Numbered from the stretch's first letter, positions 8,927 through 18,242 are shown. The stretch: 64,000 bases of DNA from Flavobacteriaceae bacterium (GCA_024640565.1 JAHEET010000002.1:296220-360219); one strand, 5' to 3'. A program made the numbers and translations. The notes: a model not told the origin generated them from the sequence alone.

Positions 8927-10783
8927 ACCCTCTAATTTCAGAGAAAGCTCTAGCCACCGTTCTTCTTTTTGCTCTAATTTTTTGATGATTGTTTCCAATT
9001 CTAATGACTTTGCTGCAATTTCCTCCGTCGGGATTTCAACATTTAAAAATTCCGATTCAATTGTTGCTTTGCCTCTTTGAAGTCTTTCGATTTCTGCTTC
9101 TAAACCACCGAATTCTCTTTTTTCATCAAAGCTTAAAGCTACTGTCTTTTTCTTTTTTTTCACCACTTTCTCTGGTGATTTTTCCTTTTCCACAATTTTG
9201 GGAATAGAACCCTCGTAGGCCCTAAAGTCCGAATAATTCCCAGGGAAATTCTCAACAATACCCTCGCCTCTGAAAACAAAGAGCGCATCCACAATTTTGT
9301 CCATAAAATAGCGATCATGAGAAACTACCAGTAAATTCCCAGGGTAATCCAATAAGAAGTTTTCCAAGACGTTTAAAGTAACCACATCCAAATCATTGGT
9401 AGGTTCATCTAAGATTAAAAAGTTAGGATTTTGAATTAATACAGCACACAAGTACAATCTCTTTTGTTCTCCTCCCGAAAGTCTTTCAACAAAATCGTAT
9501 TGTTTTTTCTTATCAAACAAAAAACGTTCTAACAACTGCGAAGCAGATATTTTACGTCCTTTGGTTAGTGGAATAAATTCACCAAATTCTTTGATTACTT
9601 CAATCACTTTTTGCCCAGGCTTTACTTCAATTCCAGTTTGTGTGTAATATCCAAATTTCACCGTTTCACCGACTGTCACTTTTCCTCCATCAAGCGGAGC
9701 AGTTTGCGTGATAATGTTTAAAAAAGAAGACTTTCCAGTTCCGTTTTTACCAATAATTCCAACACGTTCTCCGCGTTTAAAGACATAATCAAACCCTTCT
9801 AAAATCTTTTTGTCACCATAGGATTTTTTCAATTTGTGAAGCTCTAAGATTTTACTTCCCAAACGTTCCATATGAATTTCTAACTGAATTTGATGATCTT
9901 GTCTTCTTTGGTGTGCTTTTTCTTTGATTGTATAAAAATCATCAATTCTTGATTTCGATTTTGTTGTTCTTGCTTTGGGTTGCTTACGCATCCAGTCCAA
10001 TTCTTTTTTGAATAAACTTTTGGCTTTCCCCAAATTGGTCGCTTCCAATGCCAAGCGTTCCTCTTTATTTTGAAGGTAGTAGGAATAATTCCCTTTGTAT
10101 TTATAGATCTTCCCCTCGTCCAATTCGATAATTTCATTACAAACCCGCTCCAAGAAATACCGATCGTGGGTTACCATAAATAGCGTTATTTTTTCTTTTG
10201 CAAAGAAAGCCTCCAGCCATTCAATCATTTCTAAATCCAAATGATTTGTGGGTTCATCTAGAATTAACAGGTCGGGTTTGTTAATTAAAACAATAGCCAA
10301 AGAAAGCCGTTTTTTTTGTCCTCCAGAGAGGGCTCCTACTTTTAATGTTAGATCGTCTAATTTTAATTTTGATAAAATTTGGCGGTATTGGGTTTCAAAA
10401 TCCCATGCGTTGTATTGCTCCATCAAATCAAATGCAGTTTGAAATGCATCCGCATTTTCCGGATTCTCCAAAGCTGCTTCATATTGTTTTACAACATTTA
10501 ATACCGTATTGTCAGTCGCAAAAATAGTCTCCTCGATCGTAAGCGCTGGATCCAAATCCATATTTTGAGCCAAATAAGCGATGGAAATTCCTTTTCTACT
10601 TACAACCTGCCCTGTATCGGAAGTGTCCAAACCCGCAATGATATTCAAAATAGAAGTTTTTCCACTTCCATTTTTAGCTACAAAAGCTATTTTTTGATCT
10701 TTGTTTATTCCGAAAGAAATGTCATCAAACAAAACACGTTCTCCGTAGGACTTAGAGATATTTTCTACTGTTAAGTAATTCAA
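8924..10783 (-). CDS. ABC-F ATPase (Uup-like)
   Basis: A 619-residue soluble protein with two ABC domains and no membrane segment. Domain 1 has KNGSGKTS, LSGGQKKRLSLA and LLILDEPTNHLD; domain 2 has GKNGTGKSS, LSGGEQKRLYLC and LILDEPTNDLD. A linker lies near residues 230-300, and a charged coiled-coil tail (about 530-619) matches the Uup C-terminal domain. ABC-F proteins act on the ribosome: housekeeping types relieve stalled or cold-stressed ribosomes, resistance types displace antibiotics. The coiled-coil tail and THLD/TNDLD pattern favour housekeeping Uup. The upstream region contains a terminator-like hairpin that could attenuate transcription (see findings). Confidence 0.92.
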   Translation of the reverse strand: MNYLTVENISKSYGERVLFDDISFGINKDQKIAFVAKNGSGKTSILNIIAGLDTSDTGQVVSRKGISIAYLAQNMDLDPALTIEETIFATDNTVLNVVKQYEAALENPENADAFQTAFDLMEQYNAWDFETQYRQILSKLKLDDLTLKVGALSGGQKKRLSLAIVLINKPDLLILDEPTNHLDLEMIEWLEAFFAKEKITLFMVTHDRYFLERVCNEIIELDEGKIYKYKGNYSYYLQNKEERLALEATNLGKAKSLFKKELDWMRKQPKARTTKSKSRIDDFYTIKEKAHQRRQDHQIQLEIHMERLGSKILELHKLKKSYGDKKILEGFDYVFKRGERVGIIGKNGTGKSSFLNIITQTAPLDGGKVTVGETVKFGYYTQTGIEVKPGQKVIEVIKEFGEFIPLTKGRKISASQLLERFLFDKKKQYDFVERLSGGEQKRLYLCAVLIQNPNFLILDEPTNDLDVVTLNVLENFLLDYPGNLLVVSHDRYFMDKIVDALFVFRGEGIVENFPGNYSDFRAYEGSIPKIVEKEKSPEKVVKKKKKTVALSFDEKREFGGLEAEIERLQRGKATIESEFLNVEIPTEEIAAKSLELETIIKKLEQKEERWLELSLKLEG

Positions 10784-10813
10784 AAGGTTGATTTTTAGGA
10801 ATTACAAAGAAAC

Positions 10814-10841
10814 AAAAAACCCGAACGTTAACTCGGGTTTA
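10814..10841 (-). terminator. Rho-independent terminator upstream of the ABC-F gene (possible attenuator)
   Basis: On the minus strand a perfect 8-bp stem AAACCCGA/TCGGGTTT with an 8-nt loop runs into TTTTTTG. It stands about 30 bp before the start of the ABC-F gene, between two divergent genes, so it can only end a transcript that starts in the 120 bp upstream on this strand: an attenuated ABC-F leader or a small RNA. Confidence 0.7.
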
Positions 10842-10964
10842 AAAGGATTAATTGACTTTTTTGTACCCATTGTACCTTTGGGTTTGTTTTCTTAAAAAAA
10901 AGTTTCTGCGCTCTCAGATAAAGAGTACAATTAAAAGCTTATTTTAGTATTTCAAAATTTATAA

Positions 10965-12638
10965 ATGCTCACTATTAAGAACCTTTCAATTTCTTTTCTT
11001 CAAAACAAAAAATTTGAAGCAGCTGTTCATGACATTTCTTTTTCATTACACCAAAATGAAATTTTAGGCATGGTAGGGGAATCAGGAAGTGGAAAATCGA
11101 TCACATCTTTGGCGCTTTTAGGATTATTGCCAAAAGGAATAGCAAAAGTTGATGGTGCTATTTTCTACAATGAAGAAAATATAAACACCTATTCCAAAAA
11201 AGCATTTCAGAAAATAAGAGGGCGTAAAATTGCCATGATTTTTCAAGAACCTATGAGTTCTTTAAATCCTACGTTAACCTGTGGATATCAGGTTGCAGAA
11301 ATTTTACAACAGCATACACAACTTTCTAAAAATGAAATTTATGCTACTGTAATTGCGCTTTTTGAAAAAGTAAAATTACCCCGAGCTTCCCGTATTTTTA
11401 ATGCCTATCCACATCAAATAAGTGGAGGGCAAAAACAACGGGTAATGATTGCTATGGCAATCGCCTGCAAGCCAGAAATCTTGATTGCTGATGAGCCAAC
11501 AACAGCTTTAGATGTTACCGTTCAAAAGGAAATTATTTTATTGTTAAAAGAATTGCAACAAGAATATGGAATGAGTATTCTTTTTATAACTCATGATTTA
11601 GCCTTGGTTTCTGAAATAGCAGATCGGATTGTTGTCATGTACAACGGAAACATCGTGGAGCAAGGAAGCACAAAAGAAGTTTTTTTAAACCCCCAAAAAA
11701 ATTACACCAAAGCACTAATTAATTCGAAACCAAATTTAGAGCGAAGGCTTCATACATTACCAACGGTATCAGATTTTATTGAAGAAACTTTTGATGGGAG
11801 TGTTTATACAAAAGAAGAAAGAGCTCGTTTTCATGAAAAAATATATCAGAAATCTCCCTTGTTAGAAATTCGCAATCTAAAAAAAGAGTTTATCACCAAA
11901 GGCTCATGGTTTCAGAAAGACGAAGTAGTAAAAGCTGTAAACAATATTTCATTTCAGATTTTCGAGGGAGAAACATTGGGTTTGGTGGGTGAATCTGGTT
12001 GTGGTAAAACAACTTTAGGAAGAACTCTTTTGCATTTAGAAAAAGCAACCGCTGGGCAAGTTCTTTTCGAAGGAAAGGACATTACTCAACTGTCAAAAAC
12101 AGGATTGAAAAAACTTAGAAAAGACATTCAGATTATATTTCAAGATCCTTTTTCATCACTGAATCCAAGAATCACGGTTGGGAATGCAATTTTAGAACCG
12201 ATGCAAGTTCATGGAATCTTATCCAATAAGAAAGAAAGAACAAGTTATGTTTTAGAACTGCTGAAAAAAGTGGGCTTAGAAGCGGATCATTTTAACAGAT
12301 ATCCACACGAATTTTCGGGAGGACAAAGACAGCGCATCGGTATTGCAAGAACAATTGCTTTACAACCTAAGCTAATCATTTGTGATGAATCGGTTTCGGC
12401 TTTGGATGTTTCTGTACAAGCACAAGTTTTAAATTTATTGAATGCATTAAAGACAACATTCAATTTTACCTATATTTTTATTTCCCACGACCTTTCTGTG
12501 GTCAAATATATGTCAGATCAATTGGTGGTCATGAACCAAGGAGAAATTGAAGAAATTGGAGATGCAGATGTTATATACAAAGCTCCAAAAACAACGTATA
12601 CGAAAACACTTATTGCCGCAATTCCTCGAGGGATTTAG
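10965..12638 (+). CDS. Fused dipeptide/oligopeptide-type ABC transporter ATPase (DppD-DppF / YejF-like)
   Basis: 557 residues with two complete ABC ATPase halves. The first (1-260) has GESGSGKS, FQEPMSSLNPT, SGGQKQRVMIA and ADEPTTALDVT. The second (about 290-557) has GESGCGKTTLGR, FQDPFSSLNPR, SGGQRQRIGIA and CDESVSALDVS. Each half is followed by the peptide-transporter type extension region (NPQKNYTKAL; APKTTYTKTL). The fusion replaces separate D and F subunits, as in YejF, and should power an inner-membrane peptide importer. No permease or binding protein is adjacent, so partners must be encoded elsewhere. ATG is the first start in frame and there is no gene overlap. Confidence 0.9.
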   Translation: MLTIKNLSISFLQNKKFEAAVHDISFSLHQNEILGMVGESGSGKSITSLALLGLLPKGIAKVDGAIFYNEENINTYSKKAFQKIRGRKIAMIFQEPMSSLNPTLTCGYQVAEILQQHTQLSKNEIYATVIALFEKVKLPRASRIFNAYPHQISGGQKQRVMIAMAIACKPEILIADEPTTALDVTVQKEIILLLKELQQEYGMSILFITHDLALVSEIADRIVVMYNGNIVEQGSTKEVFLNPQKNYTKALINSKPNLERRLHTLPTVSDFIEETFDGSVYTKEERARFHEKIYQKSPLLEIRNLKKEFITKGSWFQKDEVVKAVNNISFQIFEGETLGLVGESGCGKTTLGRTLLHLEKATAGQVLFEGKDITQLSKTGLKKLRKDIQIIFQDPFSSLNPRITVGNAILEPMQVHGILSNKKERTSYVLELLKKVGLEADHFNRYPHEFSGGQRQRIGIARTIALQPKLIICDESVSALDVSVQAQVLNLLNALKTTFNFTYIFISHDLSVVKYMSDQLVVMNQGEIEEIGDADVIYKAPKTTYTKTLIAAIPRGI

Positions 12639-12697
12639 TCTTTTTTAATCTCTCAATAAGTGGTATATTGCCTTTGAAAATTAGAAAAGAATTTTTT

Positions 12698-13714
12698 ATG
12701 AAAATAATTGTACCAATGGCCGGAATAGGGTCACGTTTAAGACCTCATACGCTCACAATTCCTAAACCTTTAACAATTATTGCAGGAAAACCAATTGTAC
12801 AACGGTTGGTGGAAGATATTACGGCTGTTGTTGCACAAGAAATCGATGAAATAGCTTTCATCATTGGACCCGCAGCAAAAGGGTTTCCAGCAAATACGAA
12901 AGAAACCTTATTAAAAATAGCAGCAGCATTAGGAACCAAAGGATCGATATACATTCAAGAGGAAGCCTTAGGAACTGCACATGCCCTTTATTGTGCTAAA
13001 GATTCTTTAAGTGGTCCCTGTGTAGTTGCTTATGCAGATACTTTATTTAAAGCAGATTTTAAATTAGATGCCAGTGCAGATGGTGCTATATGGGTAAAGC
13101 AAGTGAAAGATCCAAGTGCTTTTGGTGTTGTAAAAGTGGAGCATGGTTTTATTACCGACTTCATAGAAAAACCAAAAGATTTTGTTTCAGATTTAGCGAT
13201 TATCGGTATTTATTATTTTAAAGACGGAGACCGTGTTAGAAAGGAAGTTGAATATTTAGTGGACAACGATTTAAAAGAGAACAATGAATATCAATTGACC
13301 AATGTCTTAGAAACTTTAAAAAGAGAAGGCGCAAAATTTATTCCAGGAAAAGTAGATGCTTGGATGGATTGTGGTAAAAAAGATCCTACTGTTGATACCA
13401 ACAAACAAGTATTAGGTTTTGAGCAGCAAGCAGGGAATAACCTTGTAGCTAAAGATGTTGTTCTTGATAATTCAGAAATTATTCAACCCTGTTTTATTGG
13501 TGAAAATGTGCTCTTAAAAAACACAAAAATAGGACCCTACGTTTCTATTGGAGCAAACAGTGTAGTTACAAATTCAACGATTAAAAACTCACTAATCCAA
13601 TCCAATGTTTCAATAAAAAATGCCAATTTAGAGTTGGCAATGATTGGAAATCATGCCAAATACAATGGAGATCACACTTCGGTAAGTATTGGGGATTATA
13701 CGGAATTATTATAA
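12698..13714 (+). CDS. Sugar-phosphate nucleotidyltransferase with left-handed beta-helix tail
   Basis: About 338 residues from ATG 12698; the tracked TTG at 12668 only adds ten unlikely residues. It starts with the nucleotide-binding signature MKIIVPMAGIGSRLRPHTLTIPKPL, then GTAHALYCA, a YADT metal site and FIEKPKD. The C-terminal ~80 residues form hexapeptide-type repeats (IGPYVSIGANSVV, IKNSLIQSNVSI), a left-handed beta helix. Such enzymes make NDP-sugars from NTP and sugar-1-phosphate; this one resembles RmlA/GlmU-like proteins but the substrate is not readable. It is fused head-to-tail (TAA then ATG) with the TPR gene, forming a four-gene operon ending with envC-like. Confidence 0.85.
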   Translation: MKIIVPMAGIGSRLRPHTLTIPKPLTIIAGKPIVQRLVEDITAVVAQEIDEIAFIIGPAAKGFPANTKETLLKIAAALGTKGSIYIQEEALGTAHALYCAKDSLSGPCVVAYADTLFKADFKLDASADGAIWVKQVKDPSAFGVVKVEHGFITDFIEKPKDFVSDLAIIGIYYFKDGDRVRKEVEYLVDNDLKENNEYQLTNVLETLKREGAKFIPGKVDAWMDCGKKDPTVDTNKQVLGFEQQAGNNLVAKDVVLDNSEIIQPCFIGENVLLKNTKIGPYVSIGANSVVTNSTIKNSLIQSNVSIKNANLELAMIGNHAKYNGDHTSVSIGDYTELL

Positions 13715-14695
13715 ATGAATTTTAGCATAAAGAATAACGAAAAAAAAGTTGTAAAGTCTTTCTTTACAAGTGCGTTAGTTTTTTATGCTTTATTTTTTAT
13801 ACTCTTTTCAATGCCTTCTTATGCACAAGATAGTATTGCGTTGCCAAAAGATTTAACCGAAGAAAAAGAGTTAAAATTCCAACAATATTTTTTTAAAGCA
13901 TTGGCAGAGAAATCGATTCGTAACTATCAAAAAGCAATCGAGAATTTAGAAAGTTGTCATCAAATACTCCCAAATGATGCCGCTGTTTTCTTTGAGTTTT
14001 CTAAGAATTATTTTGCACTACATCAAATTCAATTGGCCAAAGAATACATTGATAGAGCTTTGGAAAAAGACCCAAAAAACCATTGGATGCTGCAGCATTT
14101 GGTTGCGGTTTTACAAAGGAGTAATCGCTATGCTGAAGCCATTGAAATACAAAATAGGTTGATTGCACAAAAACCTAAAAATGTCCGGCTAAAAGAAATG
14201 TTAACAAAGCTGTATCTTAGAAATAATCAACCAGAAAAAGCACTTGAAACTGTAAATTTAATTGCAGAAGAAAATGGATCTTCCGTGTATTTGCGAAACT
14301 TAAAAACGGCATTAGAAAAAAGAAAATTAAGAGTTAAAAAAGAAGAAGAACCCATAAAACTAGATTCTTTTCAAGCTAAATTTGATTTTGACAAAACCTA
14401 CCTTTCTTTGGAACGATTATTGAAAAATTCTAAAAATGAAGCCGTTTTATTAAAGTATAGCAAACAAGGAATTCTATGGTTTCCTGCCCAACCCTACGTA
14501 TATTTGGTGCAAGGAAAAATATTGAACCATCAGAAAGCATATAAAAATGCGTTATCTGTATTGAAAAGGGGTATTGACTTTGTTATCGAAGATGAAATGG
14601 AACAAGCATTTTTTAGAGAAATTGCAAAATCTTACAAAGGTTTGGAAAACCCACAAGAAGAGAAAAAGTATTTAAAGAAATTAAATAAAGACTAA
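13715..14695 (+). CDS. Secreted or membrane-anchored tetratricopeptide-repeat protein
   Basis: 326 residues with an N-terminal hydrophobic stretch (FFTSALVFYALFFILFSMPSYAQ) that fits a signal peptide ending at AQ. The body has TPR-like helical pairs between about 45 and 190 (for example FFEFSKNYFALHQIQLAKEYIDRALEKDP) and again near 250-320. It probably acts as a protein-binding scaffold in the periplasm. The start is directly adjacent to the stop of the nucleotidyltransferase gene, and the DUF4292 lipoprotein gene follows after 5 bp. The constant pairing of such a TPR protein with a DUF4292 lipoprotein and EnvC-like protein suggests envelope assembly; no specific reaction can be named. Confidence 0.8.
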   Translation: MNFSIKNNEKKVVKSFFTSALVFYALFFILFSMPSYAQDSIALPKDLTEEKELKFQQYFFKALAEKSIRNYQKAIENLESCHQILPNDAAVFFEFSKNYFALHQIQLAKEYIDRALEKDPKNHWMLQHLVAVLQRSNRYAEAIEIQNRLIAQKPKNVRLKEMLTKLYLRNNQPEKALETVNLIAEENGSSVYLRNLKTALEKRKLRVKKEEEPIKLDSFQAKFDFDKTYLSLERLLKNSKNEAVLLKYSKQGILWFPAQPYVYLVQGKILNHQKAYKNALSVLKRGIDFVIEDEMEQAFFREIAKSYKGLENPQEEKKYLKKLNKD

Positions 14696-14700
14696 AGCAG

Positions 14701-15471
14701 ATGAAATACCTTTTTAGAATATGTGTTCTTTTGCTATTTTTTACATCCTGCGGCACGAATAAAAGCGTCATTGATGCCAATGCAATTGCTAAAAAAATGT
14801 CTGCGAGAAAAGTTGCTAGAAAGCATGTTGCCGTTAATTTTGATAAAAAGACGATTGCAGCAAAACTAAAAGTGAAGTTTGACAACGGCAAAACAAAAGA
14901 AAATGTTACTGTTGCGCTCCGGCTTGTAAAAGACGAAGTTCTCTGGTTAAAAGTGTCAAAATTCATTACTATTTTAAAAGTAAAGATAACGCCGACAAGC
15001 GTACAATACTATTCTCCTTTTTTCAAAAATTATTATGAAGGAGATTTTTCAAGGTTAGCCCAGCTTTTTGGTACTACGGTTAATTTTGAACAGTTGCAAA
15101 ATATACTTTTAGGGCAAGCAATGCAGAATGTAAAAAAGCAAAAACAACAACTTGAAATAAAAGACAATGCCTATGTGTTATCACCAAAAGATCAATCAGA
15201 TTTGTTTCAGGCCTTTTATTCAGTTAGCCCATCCCATTTTAAACTTGACAAACAACAGATTGTAAATTCAATTAAACAACAACAGTTAGCTATTTTATAC
15301 TCGAACTACAAGATCATTCAATCCGAAGTTATCCCCACAAAAATTAGTATTAGCGCTCAGCAAAAAAAGCAATTTACACAGATAGACGCAACGTTTAAGT
15401 CCATTAAATTAAACACAGCAGTAAATACTTCTTTCAAGATTCCAACAAATTATAAACGCCTTAATTTATAA
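14701..15471 (+). CDS. DUF4292-type lipoprotein
   Basis: 256 residues with a lipoprotein signal peptide: MKYLFRICVLLLFFTSCGT, lipobox around Cys17. The rest is a soluble beta-rich domain resembling DUF4292, with the region LRLVKDEVLWLKVSKFITILKVKITP typical of this LolB/LolA-like fold family. This suggests an outer-membrane-facing lipoprotein that could handle hydrophobic substrates, but function is unproven. It sits 5 bp behind the TPR gene, and its TAA shares one base with the ATG of the EnvC-like gene. Confidence 0.82.
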   Translation: MKYLFRICVLLLFFTSCGTNKSVIDANAIAKKMSARKVARKHVAVNFDKKTIAAKLKVKFDNGKTKENVTVALRLVKDEVLWLKVSKFITILKVKITPTSVQYYSPFFKNYYEGDFSRLAQLFGTTVNFEQLQNILLGQAMQNVKKQKQQLEIKDNAYVLSPKDQSDLFQAFYSVSPSHFKLDKQQIVNSIKQQQLAILYSNYKIIQSEVIPTKISISAQQKKQFTQIDATFKSIKLNTAVNTSFKIPTNYKRLNL

Positions 15472-16694
15472 TGATCAGACAACGGTTTTACTTTTCATTT
15501 TTACTTTTCATATTAAGTACAGTATGCATTTCTGGTCAAACTCGAAAGCAGCTAGAAACACAACGAAAGAAATTGAACCTAAAAATTAAAAAGGTAAATA
15601 AGTTGCTCTTTGAGGTAAAAAAAGATCAAAAAAATGCGTTAGAAGATTTAAGTGCACTCAATCAAAAAATTGATGTTCGCGAGAAATTGATTGAAACAAT
15701 TCATTTAGAAGTCAAACTCCTATCCGCTGAAATTGTTTCCAATGAAGATAAAATAGCGGAACTTAATAAACGCCTATCGATCTTGAAAGAGGATTATGCA
15801 TCGATGATTTTTAAATCATACAAGAGCAAATCACAACAAAGCCGAGCCATGTTTTTATTGTCATCGCGTAATTTTAGACAAGCCTATAAGCGTTTAGAAT
15901 ACATGAAGCAGTATGCTACATTTCGAAAAAAACAAGGAGAAGAAATCACCGTACAAACAGATCTTGTAAAGCAATTTGTAGCTTCTTTAAAGCTACAAAA
16001 ACAGAAAAAAGACACATTAATTTTAACAGAAAACGAACAGAAAAGTAAGATCGAACAAGATAAAGAAAGTCAAGAAAAACTTGTTTCTGAAATTAAAAAG
16101 AAAGAAAAAAAATACAAGAGCAAACTTCGAAAATCGATTCGTGAAGAAAAAAAGATTGCACAAAAAATAGACAAATTAATTAAAGCGGCCATTGCGCGTG
16201 CAAATAAAAGGACTAAAGGAAATTCAAATAAAACTAAAAAAAATGAATTTATTCTTAGCCCAGAAGCAAAAGCTTTAGCGGCAAAATTTGAATCGAACAA
16301 AGGAAAGCTTCCCTGGCCTTTAAGAGAAAGTTTGGTTATTAGACGTTTTGGGAAACAACCTCACCCTACATTTAGTGGAATTACAATTAATAGCTCTGGT
16401 TTGCACTTGGCAACCAAAAAAGGAGCCTATGCATCTGCCATTTTTGGAGGTACCGTCCTGGCTATTCAATTGACGACTGAACGGAAAAAAAATGTTTTAA
16501 TCCAGCATGGAAACTATATTACGGCCTATAATAATTTGGAAAACTCATTGGTTAAAATGGGCGATAAAGTGACCGTTGGTCAAGAGTTAGGGAAAGTATA
16601 CACCGATAAAGTAACTGGTAAAACGACCCTTATCTTTTTATTGTTTAAAAATACGACGCGCTTAAATCCAGCTTCATGGATGCTCAAACGATAA
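15471..16694 (+). CDS. EnvC-like murein hydrolase activator with degenerate LytM (M23) domain
   Basis: 407 residues: signal peptide (FSFLLFILSTVCISGQ), a long charged coiled coil (about 25-240) and a C-terminal LytM/M23 fold from about residue 280 (LPWPLRESLVIRRFG). The zinc ligands of active M23 peptidases are missing: the first HxxxD site reads INSSGLHLATKKG and the final HxH reads LIFLLFKN; only the structural QHGNYITAYNNL remains. This is the pattern of EnvC, which does not cut murein but activates amidases at the division site. The gene is last in the operon with the lipoprotein and TPR genes. No amidase is in the window. Confidence 0.88.
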   Translation: MIRQRFYFSFLLFILSTVCISGQTRKQLETQRKKLNLKIKKVNKLLFEVKKDQKNALEDLSALNQKIDVREKLIETIHLEVKLLSAEIVSNEDKIAELNKRLSILKEDYASMIFKSYKSKSQQSRAMFLLSSRNFRQAYKRLEYMKQYATFRKKQGEEITVQTDLVKQFVASLKLQKQKKDTLILTENEQKSKIEQDKESQEKLVSEIKKKEKKYKSKLRKSIREEKKIAQKIDKLIKAAIARANKRTKGNSNKTKKNEFILSPEAKALAAKFESNKGKLPWPLRESLVIRRFGKQPHPTFSGITINSSGLHLATKKGAYASAIFGGTVLAIQLTTERKKNVLIQHGNYITAYNNLENSLVKMGDKVTVGQELGKVYTDKVTGKTTLIFLLFKNTTRLNPASWMLKR

Positions 16695-16726
16695 GTTATT
16701 GGCGCATTATTTTTTGTGAATCGGAT

Positions 16727-17251
16727 TTATTTTTGACCTGTTTTTACAAATAAAGCTTTTAATTCTGTTGCGTCAGCAGGGTTCAGTTTTCCGGCCAGAA
16801 TTAAACTCAATTGCTTTCTTCTTAAAGCACCTTCAAATCGTTCTTTTTCCAAGTCGGTTTCCGGAGTTATTTGTTCAATTGCTACAGGTTTTCCAAGCTC
16901 ATCAACAGCTACAAAGGTGTAGATTCCCTCGTTCACTTTTGTTTTTTCTCCAGATTGCCTGTCTTCAATCCAAACATCTGCAAAAATTTCCATGGAAGAT
17001 TTGAAAGCACGCGATACTTTTGCTTCCACAGTAACTACACTCCCGACGGGGACAGACTTGTTAAAGGCAACATGATTTACTGAGGCTGTAACCACAATTC
17101 TTCTAGAATGACGTCTTGCTGCAATACTGCAAGCACGATCCATTCGTGCCAATAACTCGCCACCAAAAAGATTGTCTAAGTAGTTCGTTTCTCCAGGTAA
17201 AACCAAATCGGTTAGTATTGTTAACGAGGCTTTCGGTGTTTTTGAATTCAT
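16727..17251 (-). CDS. Acyl-CoA thioesterase (hotdog fold, YciA/BACH-like)
   Basis: 174 residues, single hotdog domain. It shows the family landmarks PGETNYLDNLFGGELLARMDRACSIAARRHS, where the Asn/Asp-Gly region and helix form the active site, and VTASVNHVAFNKSVPVGSVV. It hydrolyses acyl-CoA to free acid and CoA in the cytosol; chain-length preference is not readable. It is monocistronic. A -7 element TACCTTTG (minus strand) lies 12 bp upstream of the ATG. Confidence 0.9.
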   Translation of the reverse strand: MNSKTPKASLTILTDLVLPGETNYLDNLFGGELLARMDRACSIAARRHSRRIVVTASVNHVAFNKSVPVGSVVTVEAKVSRAFKSSMEIFADVWIEDRQSGEKTKVNEGIYTFVAVDELGKPVAIEQITPETDLEKERFEGALRRKQLSLILAGKLNPADATELKALFVKTGQK

Positions 17252-17263
17252 AAATATTTTTTA

Positions 17264-17271
17264 CAAAGGTA
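17264..17271 (-). promoter_or_regulatory. Putative -7 element of the thioesterase gene
   Basis: Minus strand reads TACCTTTG, an exact TAnnTTTG match 12 bp before the ATG, predicting a leader of about 8 nt. No well-placed -33 TTG. Confidence 0.45.
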
Positions 17272-17323
17272 AGAATCGTTTGCAAACGAAAGAGAATATT
17301 GAAAGAAAAGCAACGCTGCGGTT

Positions 17324-18205
17324 TTAGAATTTTTTAGCCAAAATCCAAGCATCTTTAGAGACACCTTTCTTTATTGTTGTGAGCGTAGCAAGCGCATCTT
17401 CACGCGAATAAAAACTATCAAAAGCAACTTGGGTGAGTCCCCATTTATTCAAGCCTAAAATGGACGCATTATACCCTTCCTTCTTCAGTTGTTTCAATTT
17501 CCTTTCTGCATTTTCTGGGAATTGAAAAGCTCCAGCGACTACGTGAAAAGATTTTGGAGATTCCTTGGTTATTGGTAAGGAAATGGTGGGTAGCGGATTT
17601 GAAATGACAAATGTAGCCGCTTGTATTTTTTTGTCGATTGCTTCTTTTTGAGAGGCATATTTTTTTTCTTGCGTTCTTACTTGATATCCGTTGTAGGCAA
17701 TAAAACCAAGCGATAAAAGCACTACCGCTGTTGCTGCATATTTAGCAAATAGCGGAATGACAGATTTATTCGCTGCAGAAGGCGCTGTATGCTTTATTGC
17801 TGCCGATGTAACCGCGGATAAACCGAAAGAATTTGTTAAGAAATTATGCTCTTTTTGAGGTTCAAAAATTAACTGTTTTTTGTCATTGAAAGCAAGTGCT
17901 CCAATATTTTCAAAAACAAGCGCATCATTTTTTAAAGATTCATTCCAAGAAGCAACACTAGTATTTATTTTTGCAAGGGCTTTTTCAAAGGAAATATTCT
18001 CTACCGAGGCAATATAATTAACCATTAAGCCATCATTTTGTTTTAAGTGCGCATTGAATGCGATTTGCTTTGTTGGTGGGTGAAAAGTATGTGAAAAAGG
18101 ATTGATTTTTGCGCCAATTTTGTTGGTAATAAAACCACCAAAATTTGGAACAATTACACAATCGTATCTATATAATAAATCATTAATATACTTTTCTATT
18201 GCCAT
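17324..18205 (-). CDS. HU-CCDC81 / SPOR domain membrane protein
   Basis: 293 residues. The N-terminal ~110 residues (MAIEKYINDLLYRYDCVIVPNFGGFI, FNAHLKQNDGLMVNYI) match the prokaryotic CCDC81-like HU domain typical of Bacteroidota. A single membrane helix follows near 160-180 (YAATAVVLLSLGFIAYNGY). The C-terminal ~75 residues form a SPOR domain (FHVVAGAFQFPENAERKLKQLKKEGYNA) that binds denuded peptidoglycan. The layout suggests a cytoplasmic DNA- or protein-binding head linked through the inner membrane to septal peptidoglycan, perhaps joining nucleoid and division site. That function is inference. Confidence 0.88.
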   Translation of the reverse strand: MAIEKYINDLLYRYDCVIVPNFGGFITNKIGAKINPFSHTFHPPTKQIAFNAHLKQNDGLMVNYIASVENISFEKALAKINTSVASWNESLKNDALVFENIGALAFNDKKQLIFEPQKEHNFLTNSFGLSAVTSAAIKHTAPSAANKSVIPLFAKYAATAVVLLSLGFIAYNGYQVRTQEKKYASQKEAIDKKIQAATFVISNPLPTISLPITKESPKSFHVVAGAFQFPENAERKLKQLKKEGYNASILGLNKWGLTQVAFDSFYSREDALATLTTIKKGVSKDAWILAKKF

Positions 18206-18210
18206 AGTTA

Positions 18211-18242
18211 CAAAGATATAAAATTTGTAAAGTTGTAAGCAA
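18211..18242 (-). promoter_or_regulatory. Putative promoter of the HU-CCDC81/SPOR gene
   Basis: On the minus strand TTG, 21 bp, then TATCTTTG: a good match to TTG-N17-23-TAnnTTTG. The -7 ends 5 bp before the ATG, so the mRNA would be nearly leaderless. Confidence 0.6.

Noticed and set aside
10815-10868. Possible leader peptide (MGTKKSINPF...) on the minus strand before the ABC-F gene
   Set aside because: 18 codons spanning the terminator stem, no conserved features; kept only as part of the attenuator idea.
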